From NCBI RefSeq assembly GCF_900115205.1, contig NZ_FOYQ01000001.1, forward strand, positions 1,453,240 through 1,517,239: a DNA stretch of 64,000 nt. Direction: 5' to 3'. The translations under genes and the position numbers were made by a program. Below, piece after piece: positions 23,534 to 32,771 of the stretch (its first letter is position 1; every line of letters begins with the position of its first letter). The DNA comes from Robiginitalea myxolifaciens (lineage in GTDB: Bacteria; Bacteroidota; Bacteroidia; Flavobacteriales; Flavobacteriaceae). Under the pieces are notes generated by a model. It had not been told where the DNA came from. It saw nothing but the letters and a program-made list of their open reading frames with translations, and made no database searches.

Positions 23534-23736
23534 AGTGCCCGTGTATGACGCATTAAAAATAGGTAAAAATTGTGTACGCTTAATGTTAAACGGATCAAAA
23601 AATCCGACGAAATGCACAATTTTGAGAAAACTTTAGCACTTCATCGCTTCGTTTGGATTTCAATAGAACCCAGGGGCAAGGATAAACGCCCGGGCTGCAA
23701 ATTTCCAGCAGCATCCCGTCCGATGCAATACATGAC

Positions 23737-23744
23737 TATCTTTG
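23737..23744 (+). promoter_or_regulatory. -7 box TATCTTTG of uvrC
   Basis: Exact TAnnTTTG match. It ends 15 nt before the ATG at 23760 and overlaps the TTG at 23742 that could open a longer frame, so the shorter start is favoured. Confidence 0.55.
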
Positions 23745-23759
23745 CAGGTACAAGTGGCT

Positions 23760-25550
23760 ATGGAGCAAACCCCTTTGGAAATACAACTCAAGACCCTGCC
23801 GGAGAGCCCCGGTGTATATCAGTTCTTTGATCGGGAGGGAAAAATGCTCTACGTAGGGAAAGCGAAGAGCCTCAAAAAAAGGGTGAGCTCCTACTTCAAC
23901 AAGCGCCTCGAAAATGGCAAGACCCGTGTTCTGGTAGGTAAGATCGATAGCATCCGCCATATCGTGGTGCGTACCGAATCGGATGCACTTTTACTGGAGA
24001 ATAACCTCATTAAGGAGCACCAGCCGCGTTACAATATCCTCCTGCGGGACGATAAGACCTATCCCTGGCTTTGCATTAAAAATGAACGCTTCCCCCGGAT
24101 TTTCCCCACGCGGAAACGCATTGAGGACGGGTCTGAATATTTTGGCCCCTATACCCAGATGCGCACCGTCAGAGCTCTGCTCGACCTTATCCGCAGCGTG
24201 TACCCCTTGCGGACCTGCAATTATGACCTCTCGGAAGAAAAAGTAGCGGCGGGGAAATACAAGAAATGTCTTGAATACCACCTCGGGAATTGCCTGGCTC
24301 CCTGTGAAGGCTTGCAGGACGAAGCTTCCTATCACAACCAGGTTGACGATATCCGGGAGATCATCAAAGGGAATTTCGGCGCCTCCCTGACTTATTTCAG
24401 GCACCGGATGAAGGAATTGGCTGTTGAGATGGCTTTTGAACAGGCCCAGGCGATCAAAGAAAAGATCGAGATACTCGAGAATTACCAGGCCAAATCTACC
24501 GTAGTCAATCCCAAAATTGACCAGGTCGACGTCTTTTCCATCGTTTCGGACCCAACCCACGCCTACGTCAATTTTATGCAGGTCAGTCATGGATTGGTGG
24601 TGCGTTCCCATACTATGGAGATCAAGAAGAAACTGGAAGAAGCGGATGCGGATTTACTGCCCCTGGCCATTTTAGAGTTGCGGGAGCGCTTCAATTCCGA
24701 CACCCGGGAATTGTATCTGCCCTTTCCGGTTTCCCTGCCGGAGGACCTGAAAGTGGTAGTGCCTCAAAAGGGAGATAAACGAAAACTGGTGGAATTTTCG
24801 GAGCGCAATGCCCGGTTCTACCGCCAGGATCGCTTTAAGCAAATCCGGATTATCGATCCCGACCGGCATGTGAAACGCCTGATGCAGCAGATGAAGACTG
24901 ATCTCAGGCTTTCCGAGGAGCCCCGGCATATCGAGTGTTTTGACAACTCCAATATTCAAGGGAGCAATCCGGTTGCCGCCTGTGTCGTATTCCGGGACGG
25001 AAAGCCGGCAAAAAAAGAATACCGGCACTTCAATATCAAAACAGTCGAAGGCCCTGATGATTTTGCCTCCATGACTGAAGTAGTCCACCGCCGGTACCGC
25101 CGGCTCCTTCAAGAAGGGGAATCGCTGCCCCAACTCATCGTTATCGATGGGGGTAAGGGGCAATTGTCGGCAGCCTTAAAAAGCCTGGATGAACTCAGTC
25201 TGCGGGGGACGATTGCAATCATTGGCATTGCCAAACGCCTCGAAGAGATTTACTTTCCCGGAGACCCCATCCCCCTGTACCTAGATAAAAAATCAGAGAC
25301 TCTGCGCGTGATCCAGCAATTGCGCAACGAGGCACACCGATTTGGAATTACCCACCACCGGAATCGTCGCAGCAAGTCGGCCATTAGTTCCGTACTTGAG
25401 GGGATAGACGGAATTGGAGAGAAAACTGCCAGGGACCTCCTGCGAAAATTCAAGTCGGTCAAACGGATCCGCCAGGCTTCGGTCGACGATCTGGCTGAAG
25501 TTGTTGGTCCATCCCGGGCCCGGAAGGTCTATGAAAGTTTAAGGGAATGA
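23760..25550 (+). CDS. uvrC: UvrABC excinuclease subunit C
   Basis: Makes both incisions in nucleotide excision repair. Domains in order: the N-terminal GIY-YIG nuclease (LPESPGVYQFFDREGKMLYVGKAKSLKKRV, residues 13-42), a Cys-containing segment (CLEYHLGNCLAPCEG), the UvrB-binding UVR helix near residue 205, the RNase H-like endonuclease domain (IECFDNSNIQGSNPVAACVVF and LIVIDGGKGQLSAAL), and a C-terminal helix-hairpin-helix pair (LEGIDGIGEKTARDLLRKF). The 596 aa length is standard. Its stop overlaps the patatin gene start (ATGA), indicating translational coupling. Confidence 0.96.
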   Translation: MEQTPLEIQLKTLPESPGVYQFFDREGKMLYVGKAKSLKKRVSSYFNKRLENGKTRVLVGKIDSIRHIVVRTESDALLLENNLIKEHQPRYNILLRDDKTYPWLCIKNERFPRIFPTRKRIEDGSEYFGPYTQMRTVRALLDLIRSVYPLRTCNYDLSEEKVAAGKYKKCLEYHLGNCLAPCEGLQDEASYHNQVDDIREIIKGNFGASLTYFRHRMKELAVEMAFEQAQAIKEKIEILENYQAKSTVVNPKIDQVDVFSIVSDPTHAYVNFMQVSHGLVVRSHTMEIKKKLEEADADLLPLAILELRERFNSDTRELYLPFPVSLPEDLKVVVPQKGDKRKLVEFSERNARFYRQDRFKQIRIIDPDRHVKRLMQQMKTDLRLSEEPRHIECFDNSNIQGSNPVAACVVFRDGKPAKKEYRHFNIKTVEGPDDFASMTEVVHRRYRRLLQEGESLPQLIVIDGGKGQLSAALKSLDELSLRGTIAIIGIAKRLEEIYFPGDPIPLYLDKKSETLRVIQQLRNEAHRFGITHHRNRRSKSAISSVLEGIDGIGEKTARDLLRKFKSVKRIRQASVDDLAEVVGPSRARKVYESLRE

Positions 25551-27844
25551 AGTACCTTCGGGATATGCGTTGCTTACTCCCGATCTTAATCGCCTGCTTG
25601 GTCCTGCATTCCGGTTTCTCCCAGAGCACTCCGGAGCGGGAGGAGCCGCTCCGGGTTGGCCTCGTTTTAAGCGGGGGTGGAGCCAAGGGGCTTGCCCATG
25701 TCGGCGCCCTGAAGGTCCTGGAAGAAGCTGGGGTACGCATCGATTATATTGGGGGGACCAGTATGGGAGCGATTGTCGGGGCACTCTACGCTTCGGGATA
25801 TTCGGCAGATGCGCTGGATTCGCTCTTTATGTCTACGGACTTTACCTCGCTCATACAGGACGTCCTGCCCCGAAGTGCCAAGACCTTCTATGAAAAAGAG
25901 GATAGCGAGCGGTACGCACTTACCCTTCCTTTTAACAAGTTTCGGGTAACCTTTCCACAGGCCATTTCCGGTGGCCAAAATATTTACAATGAATTGGTAC
26001 AGGCCTTGTACCACGTGCGGGATGTACGTGATTTCAGGGAGCTTCCCATTCCCTTTTACTGCATCGCCACCGATGTGGAAACGGGTGAGGAACTCCATTT
26101 GGAATCCGGGTATCTCCCCGAAGCTATCATGGCCAGTGGAACCCTGCCATCTCTTTTTGAACCGGCGGAAGTCGATGGACGCATCCTGATCGATGGGGGA
26201 GTCCTCAACAACTTCCCGGTAGATGAAATGCGGGAAAAGGGGGTAGACGTGGTCATTGGAATTGACGTGCAACACGGGCTGCGCGATCGGGAGGCCCTGC
26301 TTTCTGCTACGGAAATCCTGCTGCAGATCAACAGTTACCGAACCTTGGGCAACCTCCCGGACAAGGTAGACAAAACGGATATTTACATCCGCCCTGAGAT
26401 CGACGACTATTCCGTAATTTCTTTCGATGAGAAAGCAGCCATCATTGCAACCGGGGAGGAAGCAGCGGGGAAATTCCGGGAGGATTTTAAATCTCTTGCC
26501 CGGGATCAGGCTGGAGTAAAAGACTACCAGCTACGGGAACGCCCTGAGATACTGGCTGCAGACAGCCTTACCGTTAACCGCTTGGTTATTCAGGGAAACA
26601 ACAACTACAGCCGGGGGTATGTAAAGGGAAAACTGCGTTTTGACCTTGCGGAGCCCATCGCCTTTGACCAACTCCGGCAGGGGATTGGGAACCTGGCCGC
26701 AACCGGGAATTTCAAGACCATCCGATACCAGTTAAGCTCCAATGGGCTGGGACAGGATTTAGTCCTGAAACTGCAGGAGAATCCCACCAAGACGTTGATC
26801 CGTTTGGGCGCCCACTACGACGACCTTTACAAAAGTGCAGCCCTGATCAACCTGACCCAGAAGAACTTTTTGCTGGACGACGATGTGGCTTCTTTTGATT
26901 TGATTCTGGGGGATAACCTTCGATACAATGCCCAGTACTACCTGGACAAAGGTTCTTACTGGAGTTTCGGCTTCAATTCCCGTTTGAATAGTTTTGAGCA
27001 TGGCGTGCCCTATGAGGTGATCCAATCGAATTTCGAGGTTCCCGACGACCCGGGAATCAACCGGATTGGTCTGGATGTCACCGACCTCACCAATCAGATC
27101 TACCTGCAGACGGTTTGGCGGGAGGAATTTGCGTTTAGCCTGGGCCTGGAGCACAAGTGGTTGCGGTATTCCACCGAAACCCTCAACGAGCAGCTGGATG
27201 GGGGCGATTCCGGTTTTGCGATCGGGGAAGGCACCCGTACATTTTTCGAAAACAGTACGTATTTCAGCACCTTTGGTCGCCTTACCCTGGACACCTACGA
27301 CGATCGTTATTTTCCAACCCGTGGCTTGTTTTTTGACGGGGATTTCCACCTCTATGTGTTCTCTTCCGACTTTAACGATAACTTCAAGGAATTCGCCATT
27401 GCCAAAGCCCGGATGGGGACGGCTTTTCCCCTGACACATACCCTGAGTCTCAACCTGGAGACTGAGGGAGGTTTTAAACTGGGGACTTCCCGCGTGGCAG
27501 CCCTGGATTTCATCCTTGGGGGGTATGGCAGCCTGGCGATTAACAACTTTGCCCCTTTCGTGGGGTATGATTTTCTGAGCTTACCCGGGAATAGCTATGT
27601 TAAGGCCTATGCTCGCCTGGATTGGGAATTCTATCAGGAGAATCACCTGATGTTTATCGCCAATTACGCCAATGTAGAAGACGACATATTCCGCACCGGG
27701 GAGTGGTTTACCGCTCCGGACTTTTCGGGATATGCCCTGGGATACGGATGGGAGTCCTTTTTCGGTCCGGTTCAGGCCTTGTATTCCTGGTCCCCCGAAG
27801 GAAATACCAGTGGATTCTATTTCAGTATAGGGTACTGGTTCTGA
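25547..27844 (+). CDS. patatin-like phospholipase with POTRA and surface-antigen barrel
   Basis: 765-aa outer-membrane protein of the PlpD/type Vd kind. A signal peptide (LLPILIACLVLHSGFSQ) is followed by the patatin domain. Its oxyanion motif is LSGGGAKGLAHVG, the nucleophile is in GGTSMGAIVG (Ser about 72), and the catalytic Asp is in DGGVLNNFP (about 216). A POTRA-like segment (VNRLVIQGNNNYSRGYVKGKL) and a beta-barrel that ends SGFYFSIGYWF follow. It should translocate or anchor a lipase at the cell surface. Coupled to uvrC by an ATGA overlap, an unrelated function. Confidence 0.92.
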   Translation: MKYLRDMRCLLPILIACLVLHSGFSQSTPEREEPLRVGLVLSGGGAKGLAHVGALKVLEEAGVRIDYIGGTSMGAIVGALYASGYSADALDSLFMSTDFTSLIQDVLPRSAKTFYEKEDSERYALTLPFNKFRVTFPQAISGGQNIYNELVQALYHVRDVRDFRELPIPFYCIATDVETGEELHLESGYLPEAIMASGTLPSLFEPAEVDGRILIDGGVLNNFPVDEMREKGVDVVIGIDVQHGLRDREALLSATEILLQINSYRTLGNLPDKVDKTDIYIRPEIDDYSVISFDEKAAIIATGEEAAGKFREDFKSLARDQAGVKDYQLRERPEILAADSLTVNRLVIQGNNNYSRGYVKGKLRFDLAEPIAFDQLRQGIGNLAATGNFKTIRYQLSSNGLGQDLVLKLQENPTKTLIRLGAHYDDLYKSAALINLTQKNFLLDDDVASFDLILGDNLRYNAQYYLDKGSYWSFGFNSRLNSFEHGVPYEVIQSNFEVPDDPGINRIGLDVTDLTNQIYLQTVWREEFAFSLGLEHKWLRYSTETLNEQLDGGDSGFAIGEGTRTFFENSTYFSTFGRLTLDTYDDRYFPTRGLFFDGDFHLYVFSSDFNDNFKEFAIAKARMGTAFPLTHTLSLNLETEGGFKLGTSRVAALDFILGGYGSLAINNFAPFVGYDFLSLPGNSYVKAYARLDWEFYQENHLMFIANYANVEDDIFRTGEWFTAPDFSGYALGYGWESFFGPVQALYSWSPEGNTSGFYFSIGYWF

Positions 27845-28094
27845 GGCAACTGTGGTTTTGGCTCCTCCTCGGGTTTTTACGATATTTGCAGTGTGAAAAG
27901 GCCATTATCCAAAACGACATCTCAGCTGGGACAAGCCATCCCTGGAATTGGGGGCTACCTGGCATGTCACAGTCGGGCCATGTGGTAAACAGCACAAAGG
28001 ATTTCGGTTGTAAGCGGCCTCCAAACGCCGGTAACCCGCTTGCCTTCCTCTTGCTGTAAAGGCGTAGTTATTACCCATTTTAAATCGACAAATC

Positions 28095-29237
28095 ATGTCA
28101 GTTACAGATAATACCTCATTAAAATTAACCAAAGAAGTACCTGCAGCGGAAGACTTTCTACCCCTGTTGGGAACTGACCACGTAGAACTATATGTAGGCA
28201 ATGCCAAACAGGCCGCCCATTACTACATGGCTGCCTGGGGCTTTCAGCCGCTGGCCTATGCGGGCCTGGAAACCGGACTTAAAGACCGGACATCCTACGT
28301 GTTGCAACAGGACAAGATCCGGTTGGTCCTGACCGCCCCAATGAAACCCGGAGGTGAAATCAACCGCCACATTGAACAACACGGGGATGGCGTAAAGGCT
28401 ATCGCCCTATGGGTAGATGATGCCCGGAAGAGTTTTGAAGAAACCTTTAAGCGCGGTGCAGAACCCTATATGGAACCAGAAGTTCGCGAGGACGAGAACG
28501 GGAAAGTAATCCTTTCCGGGATCCACACCTACGGGGAAACTGTACATATTTTCGTGGAGCGTTCGGCTTACCAGGGCACTTTCCTGCCGGGTTATCGCGC
28601 CTGGAATCCCCATTACCAGCCCGAGTCTACCGGATTGAAATATATCGACCATATGGTGGGTAATGTCGGATGGAACGAAATGAATAAGTGGTGTGAATTT
28701 TACGCCAAGGTGATGGGCTTTGCCCAACTGGTTTCTTTCGATGATAAGGACATATCTACCGAATATACCGCGCTTATGAGTAAGGTAATGAGCAATGGCA
28801 ACGGGAGAATCAAGTTTCCGATCAACGAACCTGCCGAAGGGCGGAAAAAGTCCCAGATCGAAGAATACATCGAATTTTACAACGGGGCAGGCGTACAGCA
28901 TATGGCCCTGGCCACGGATAATATCATCGAGACCGTATCCGGCCTGCGCGACCGCGGGGTGGAATTCCTGCGCGTTCCCGGCGAATACTACGAAGATGTC
29001 CTGGATCGGGTAGGAGAAATCGATGAAGACCTCGAACCTTTACGCGAACTGGGAATCCTGATCGATCGGGACGACGAGGGATACCTCTTGCAGATCTTTA
29101 CCAAGCCAATCCTGGACCGCCCCACGCTTTTTATCGAAATCATCCAGCGAAAAGGGGCCAAATCCTTTGGGAAAGGCAATTTCAAGGCGCTTTTTGAGGC
29201 TATCGAACGGGAGCAGGAATCCCGGGGAACCCTTTAA
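28095..29237 (+). CDS. hppD: 4-hydroxyphenylpyruvate dioxygenase
   Basis: Converts 4-hydroxyphenylpyruvate to homogentisate in tyrosine degradation. Two vicinal-oxygen-chelate domains are present, the first beginning LGTDHVELYVGNAKQAAHYY. The iron ligands are visible: His in YIDHMVGNV, His in VQHMALATDNI and Glu in LFIEIIQRKG. The length of 380 aa fits bacterial enzymes. Homogentisate dioxygenase is not in this window. No TAnnTTTG box is clear in the 250 nt upstream, which holds nothing else I recognise. Confidence 0.95.
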   Translation: MSVTDNTSLKLTKEVPAAEDFLPLLGTDHVELYVGNAKQAAHYYMAAWGFQPLAYAGLETGLKDRTSYVLQQDKIRLVLTAPMKPGGEINRHIEQHGDGVKAIALWVDDARKSFEETFKRGAEPYMEPEVREDENGKVILSGIHTYGETVHIFVERSAYQGTFLPGYRAWNPHYQPESTGLKYIDHMVGNVGWNEMNKWCEFYAKVMGFAQLVSFDDKDISTEYTALMSKVMSNGNGRIKFPINEPAEGRKKSQIEEYIEFYNGAGVQHMALATDNIIETVSGLRDRGVEFLRVPGEYYEDVLDRVGEIDEDLEPLRELGILIDRDDEGYLLQIFTKPILDRPTLFIEIIQRKGAKSFGKGNFKALFEAIEREQESRGTL

Positions 29238-29317
29238 ATCCGGCCGGAACCGATAAAGTTGTGTTAAACCTGAAGTTAAAAACCGTTAAAGGGGAACATC
29301 CGGGTAAAATGATGTTC

Positions 29318-29325
29318 TACATTTG
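29318..29325 (+). promoter_or_regulatory. -7 box TACATTTG in front of the candidate RNA gene
   Basis: Exact TAnnTTTG match within the hppD downstream spacer, 81 nt after the hppD stop. No coding start lies downstream before a terminator, so it most likely serves a small RNA. A TTG at -33 is not evident. Confidence 0.55.
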
Positions 29326-29328
29326 ATA

Positions 29329-29437
29329 TCAACAAGGGGTGGTTCCCTTGTAACTTTAAGTATTGGTTTTTCATAATTTAAAGTTTGGTTGGTTATTTAG
29401 GAAAAGCTCTGATCGCTAGATCGGGGCTTTTTTTTTT
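29329..29437 (+). ncRNA. candidate structured small RNA (about 105-110 nt)
   Basis: Starts just after the -7 box TACATTTG and ends in the T-tract of a strong terminator. It has three perfectly or nearly paired hairpins. Hairpin 1 is ACAAGGGG (29332-29339) with TCCCTTGT (29344-29351), loop TGGT. Hairpin 2 is AACTTTAA (29352-29359) with TTAAAGTT (29378-29385), loop 18 nt. Hairpin 3 is the terminator AAAGCTCTGATC (29403-29414) with GATCGGGGCTTT (29419-29430), loop GCTA. No ORF with a start codon of note lies within it. Flavobacterial small RNAs such as 6S-like RNA are about this long, but I cannot tell the family. Confidence 0.6.
29403..29437 (+). terminator. rho-independent terminator of the candidate RNA
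   Basis: 12-bp stem with two G-U pairs, tetraloop GCTA, followed by ten T's (29428-29437). hppD ends 165 nt upstream, so it is more likely to end a separate short transcript than hppD. Confidence 0.8.
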
Positions 29438-29617
29438 GGAACCGCTATGCTTCAAAAGGCCAACGCACCAGCCCCCTTGGAATTTGGGATTTGGTGGCTG
29501 GAGTTTACCACCGCGCGCAGCGGTTTGTAATATTTTGGAACAAATCTTGTTTAAATAGTAGTTATGAAAAGGTTCCTTCCCCCTGGGGAAAGAAAATTTT
29601 AATGAAATTTGTAGGAA
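29438..29617. other. non-coding spacer between the candidate RNA and the DUF3108 operon
   Basis: After the terminator, 180 nt follow without a supported gene. They include a reverse-complement copy of the intergenic repeat (about 29478-29494) and an AT-rich run (29525-29610) just before the start at 29618. No consensus TAnnTTTG box is found close to the start. Confidence 0.5.
29478..29494 (-). repeat. second copy of the AAATCCCAAATTCCA repeat (reverse complement)
   Basis: TGGAATTTGGGATTTGG here is the reverse complement of CCAAATCCCAAATTCCA, which contains the 15-mer AAATCCCAAATTCCA found at 858-872. Both copies are intergenic. Confidence 0.55.
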
Positions 29618-30469
29618 ATGAAAGCGCTCAAAATCATATTGATATCCATGCTGCTATGGACCCCCCAGACCGAAGGGCAGGCCCAGGCAGAATTGGTGGC
29701 CAATTCCGACAAACCCGTCAGTCACAGCCCGAAACCTGCTGAACGGAATCCGGTTCCGGCTTTTAAATCCGGGGAATGGCTCAAGTTCAGGATACATTAT
29801 GGCATCTTCAATGCCAGCTATGCCACCCTGCACCTGACCAGTGATAATTTGGATGGAAAGCCGGTGTACCACGTTACCGGGAAAGGACAAACTACAGGAT
29901 TGGCGCGTTTGTTTTTTAAAGTAGACGACACTTACGAAAGTTATTTTGGTAAGGATAACGGCCAACCGTACCGGTTTATCCGCAAAATCGATGAAGGGGG
30001 CTACACCAAGGATATTGAAATAAATTTTGATTACCCGAAACAGGAAGCCGAACTACACGATAAGAAGGCCAAAAAGAAGATGGACTTTGAAATTGAGCCA
30101 GGCATACAGGACCTGATTTCCGGTTTCTATTACCTTAGGGATTATTACGAGGTAAGCGACTTGCGCATAGGCGAGAGCATTGAACTGGACATGCTCTATG
30201 ACGATGATGGGATTTTCAAATTCCGCCTGAAATACCTGGGGAAAGAGATCTTAAAAACCAAATTCGGCAAAGTCGAATGCCTGAAATTCCGTCCGTATGT
30301 ACAAAACGGACGTGTGTTTAAAGAGCAGGAAAGCCTATCTTTGTGGGTGTCCAATGATATGAATAAGATTCCTATCCGAATCGAGGCCGATCTGCGTGTC
30401 GGATCTATTAAAGCCGATTTGGACGGATACAATGCCCTGAGGAATCAATTCAAGATTATCATGGACTAA
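29618..30469 (+). CDS. DUF3108 domain-containing periplasmic protein
   Basis: 283-aa secreted protein. A signal peptide (LKIILISMLLWTPQTEGQAQ) precedes a beta-rich domain matching DUF3108. It has GEWLKFRIHYGIFNASYATLHL, YHVTGKGQTTGLARLFFKVDDTYES, a paired-strand middle, and a final FGKVECLKFRPYVQNGRVF with IRIEADLRVGSIKADLDGY. The function is unknown. First gene of a compact operon: tryptophan 2,3-dioxygenase follows after 6 nt, M23 peptidase after 10 nt, and pgi overlaps that by 20 nt. Confidence 0.9.
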   Translation: MKALKIILISMLLWTPQTEGQAQAELVANSDKPVSHSPKPAERNPVPAFKSGEWLKFRIHYGIFNASYATLHLTSDNLDGKPVYHVTGKGQTTGLARLFFKVDDTYESYFGKDNGQPYRFIRKIDEGGYTKDIEINFDYPKQEAELHDKKAKKKMDFEIEPGIQDLISGFYYLRDYYEVSDLRIGESIELDMLYDDDGIFKFRLKYLGKEILKTKFGKVECLKFRPYVQNGRVFKEQESLSLWVSNDMNKIPIRIEADLRVGSIKADLDGYNALRNQFKIIMD

Positions 30470-30475
30470 GGGTTC

Positions 30476-31447
30476 ATGAAAGACGAGCAGGATAAGGATC
30501 ACATCGATCAGCAGATACGTAAACTGGAGGCCAAGTACCGGGATTCCGGCCAGGACCTCAGCTCCTACCTCGATGGCCTGCTTTACCAGCGTTACCTCAC
30601 CTACTGGGATTACATCCACCTAGATACCTTGTTGAGCTTGCAGGTTCCCCGCACCCACTTTCCGGATGAGGAGATCTTTATCATGTACCATCAGATTACG
30701 GAGCTCTACTTTAAACTCATCCTGCATGAGCAAAAGCAGATCATCGACGATAAATCCCAGGACATTGCTTTTTTTACCGGAAAAGTTAACCGCATTAACA
30801 GCTATTACAAGGCGCTTATTACTTCCTTCGGGATCATGGTCAGGGGGATGGAAAAAGAGCAGTTCATCCGCTATCGCATGGCGCTCTTGCCCGCCAGTGG
30901 ATTCCAATCTGCCCAGTATCGGATGATCGAATTGTATGCCACGCCGCTGGAACTGCTGGTACACGATTCCCGCCGCGATCAGGTAAGCAGTGAAGACTCG
31001 CTGGAGGAACTCTACGAGCAGATTTACTGGAAGCGCGGGGCTACCGATTTGACCTCTGGCGAGAAAACCCTGACCCTGAAGCAGTTCGAATATCGGTACA
31101 CGCCCCGGTTTATCCGGATTGCCCGGGAAGTTAAAAACAACACCATTTACCATAAATATTTAAATTTACCGCCCGAAGGGCGGAATAATAAAGGCTTGAA
31201 GTCCGCGTTACAACTCATGGACATCAATGCTAATGTCAATTGGCCGTTGATGCACTTGGGCTCAGCCCATCGTTATTTGGACGACGAAAACAATACCCTG
31301 GAAGCTACAGGAGGTACGAACTGGAAATCCTACCTTCCTCCCGGGTTTCAGAGAATCATATTTTTTCCAGAGGTTCATTCAGACGAAACTCTGGAGCATT
31401 GGGGCAAAGAGTGGGTAGAACACCACTTGAATCCGCATAAATCTTAG
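30476..31447 (+). CDS. kynA: tryptophan 2,3-dioxygenase
   Basis: Heme enzyme opening the indole ring of tryptophan to N-formylkynurenine. The signature EIFIMYHQITELYFKLILHE is at about residues 65-84. Later are VRGMEKEQFIRYRMALLPASGFQSAQYR and the heme axial region LGSAHRYLDDENNTLEATGG. The 323 aa length is slightly over the common 280. Its upstream neighbour is 6 nt away and its downstream one 10 nt away, so it is part of the DUF3108 operon. Kynureninase and formamidase are not in the window. hppD lies about 1.2 kb upstream, so aromatic amino-acid degradation genes cluster here. Confidence 0.94.
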   Translation: MKDEQDKDHIDQQIRKLEAKYRDSGQDLSSYLDGLLYQRYLTYWDYIHLDTLLSLQVPRTHFPDEEIFIMYHQITELYFKLILHEQKQIIDDKSQDIAFFTGKVNRINSYYKALITSFGIMVRGMEKEQFIRYRMALLPASGFQSAQYRMIELYATPLELLVHDSRRDQVSSEDSLEELYEQIYWKRGATDLTSGEKTLTLKQFEYRYTPRFIRIAREVKNNTIYHKYLNLPPEGRNNKGLKSALQLMDINANVNWPLMHLGSAHRYLDDENNTLEATGGTNWKSYLPPGFQRIIFFPEVHSDETLEHWGKEWVEHHLNPHKS

Positions 31448-31457
31448 GGACATAGAG

Positions 31458-32771
31458 ATGCGAACATATTGGGGCTTTTTACTACTGGCAGTGTGTCTGG
31501 TATATTCCTGTAAGGATAAAACCGAGACTTCCGTCAAGGAAGTTGTACAGGAAGAATTATTGGCTGAGGCCGAACCACAAATGCTTTACGGCTTTAACCT
31601 GGACGAATTTACCGTGCAGGCCGACACCGTGAGATCCGGCGATAGCTTCGGGGAACTGATGCTGCAACACAAGGTGGAATACCCTAAGATTACCACCCTG
31701 GCCGAACAGTATCGGGACACCTTTGATATCCGGAAAATCCGGGTTGGCAAACCTTACGTGATCCTCAAATCCAGGGATACCTCAGAAACTGCCCAGGTAT
31801 TTATCTACCAAAATGACGCCATCAACTATACGGTAGTCGATTTCAGGGATTCCGTAGTAGCCTATCGCAAGCAGCGCGAGATTACCTTGCGCGAGCGTGA
31901 GGTAGCTGGTGAAATCACTGAAGGCGGTGCCCTTTCGCTGGTTCTGGATGAGCAGGGGGTCGATTTCCAGGTTACCCTGGATTTATCTCAGGTATATGCC
32001 TGGACCGTGGATTTTTCCAAATTAGACGTCGGGGATAAATTCAGGATCATCTTTGACGAAAAGTATATCCAGGATAGTCTGTACGCCGGGGCGGGACGAA
32101 TCAAAGCAGCCTATTTTGAGCACAAGGGTACGCCCTTATATGCCTTTGCGTACCACAACGATTCCCTGGACATCATGGAATACTACGACGACGAGGCGGA
32201 GAACCTGCGCAGGACTTTCCTGAGTATGCCGATCAAGTTTGGCCGACTATCCTCCCGATACAATCTCAAGCGACGTATCCGATATTACGGCTATAAGGTC
32301 CGGCCGCACCGTGGAACGGACTATGCAGCGCCAATAGGGACCCCAATCCTGGCTACCGCCGACGGCGTGGTCACAGAATCTACGCGAAGAGGGGGGAATG
32401 GGAAATACGTGAAGATCCGCCACAACGAAACCTACAGTACCCAGTATTTACATATGAAAGCCCAAAACGTTAAGCGGGGTGATTATGTGCGCCAGGGCGA
32501 TGTTATTGGCTGGGTGGGAATGACCGGAAATACCGGAGGCCCTCATGTTTGCTATCGCTTCTGGAAGAATGGCCGTCAGGTAGATCCACTTCGGCAAGAA
32601 TTACCCAAGGCGGAACCCCTGGCCGAAGCGTCTCAGCCAGCATATTTTGACTATATCAAACCCCTGAAGCTTCAGCTGGATTGCATCGCTTATCCTGAGC
32701 AACCAGCAGCCGAAGAACAGGAGGATCTGATTACTTACAATACTGACCAAAATGCCCTTACCAAAGATTGA
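31458..32771 (+). CDS. M23 family metallopeptidase lipoprotein (peptidoglycan hydrolase)
   Basis: 437-aa predicted lipoprotein with lipobox VYSC (Cys18). A LysM- or OapA-like N-terminal part ([25 protein letters not shown]) precedes the LytM catalytic domain. The metal-binding HxxxD is present as His284 and Asp288 ([11 protein letters not shown]). The second motif, normally HxH, reads His363-Val-Cys365 ([19 protein letters not shown]), with Cys in place of the third metal ligand. The general LytM scaffold ([19 protein letters not shown]) is preserved. It probably cleaves peptidoglycan cross-links, but the ligand change leaves activity open. Overlaps pgi by 20 nt. Confidence 0.9.
   Translation: MRTYWGFLLLAVCLVYSCKDKTETSVKEVVQEELLAEAEPQMLYGFNLDEFTVQADTVRSGDSFGELMLQHKVEYPKITTLAEQYRDTFDIRKIRVGKPYVILKSRDTSETAQVFIYQNDAINYTVVDFRDSVVAYRKQREITLREREVAGEITEGGALSLVLDEQGVDFQVTLDLSQVYAWTVDFSKLDVGDKFRIIFDEKYIQDSLYAGAGRIKAAYFEHKGTPLYAFAYHNDSLDIMEYYDDEAENLRRTFLSMPIKFGRLSSRYNLKRRIRYYGYKVRPHRGTDYAAPIGTPILATADGVVTESTRRGGNGKYVKIRHNETYSTQYLHMKAQNVKRGDYVRQGDVIGWVGMTGNTGGPHVCYRFWKNGRQVDPLRQELPKAEPLAEASQPAYFDYIKPLKLQLDCIAYPEQPAAEEQEDLITYNTDQNALTKD

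Noticed and set aside
23742-23759. uvrC starting at TTG 23742
   Set aside because: The TTG is part of the -7 box TATCTTTG. ATG 23760 matches the family start.
29603-29742. Frame in the 3' part of the spacer at 29491-29742
   Set aside because: It overlaps the start of the DUF3108 gene, has no domain features and reads through the intergenic repeat. Not supported as a gene.
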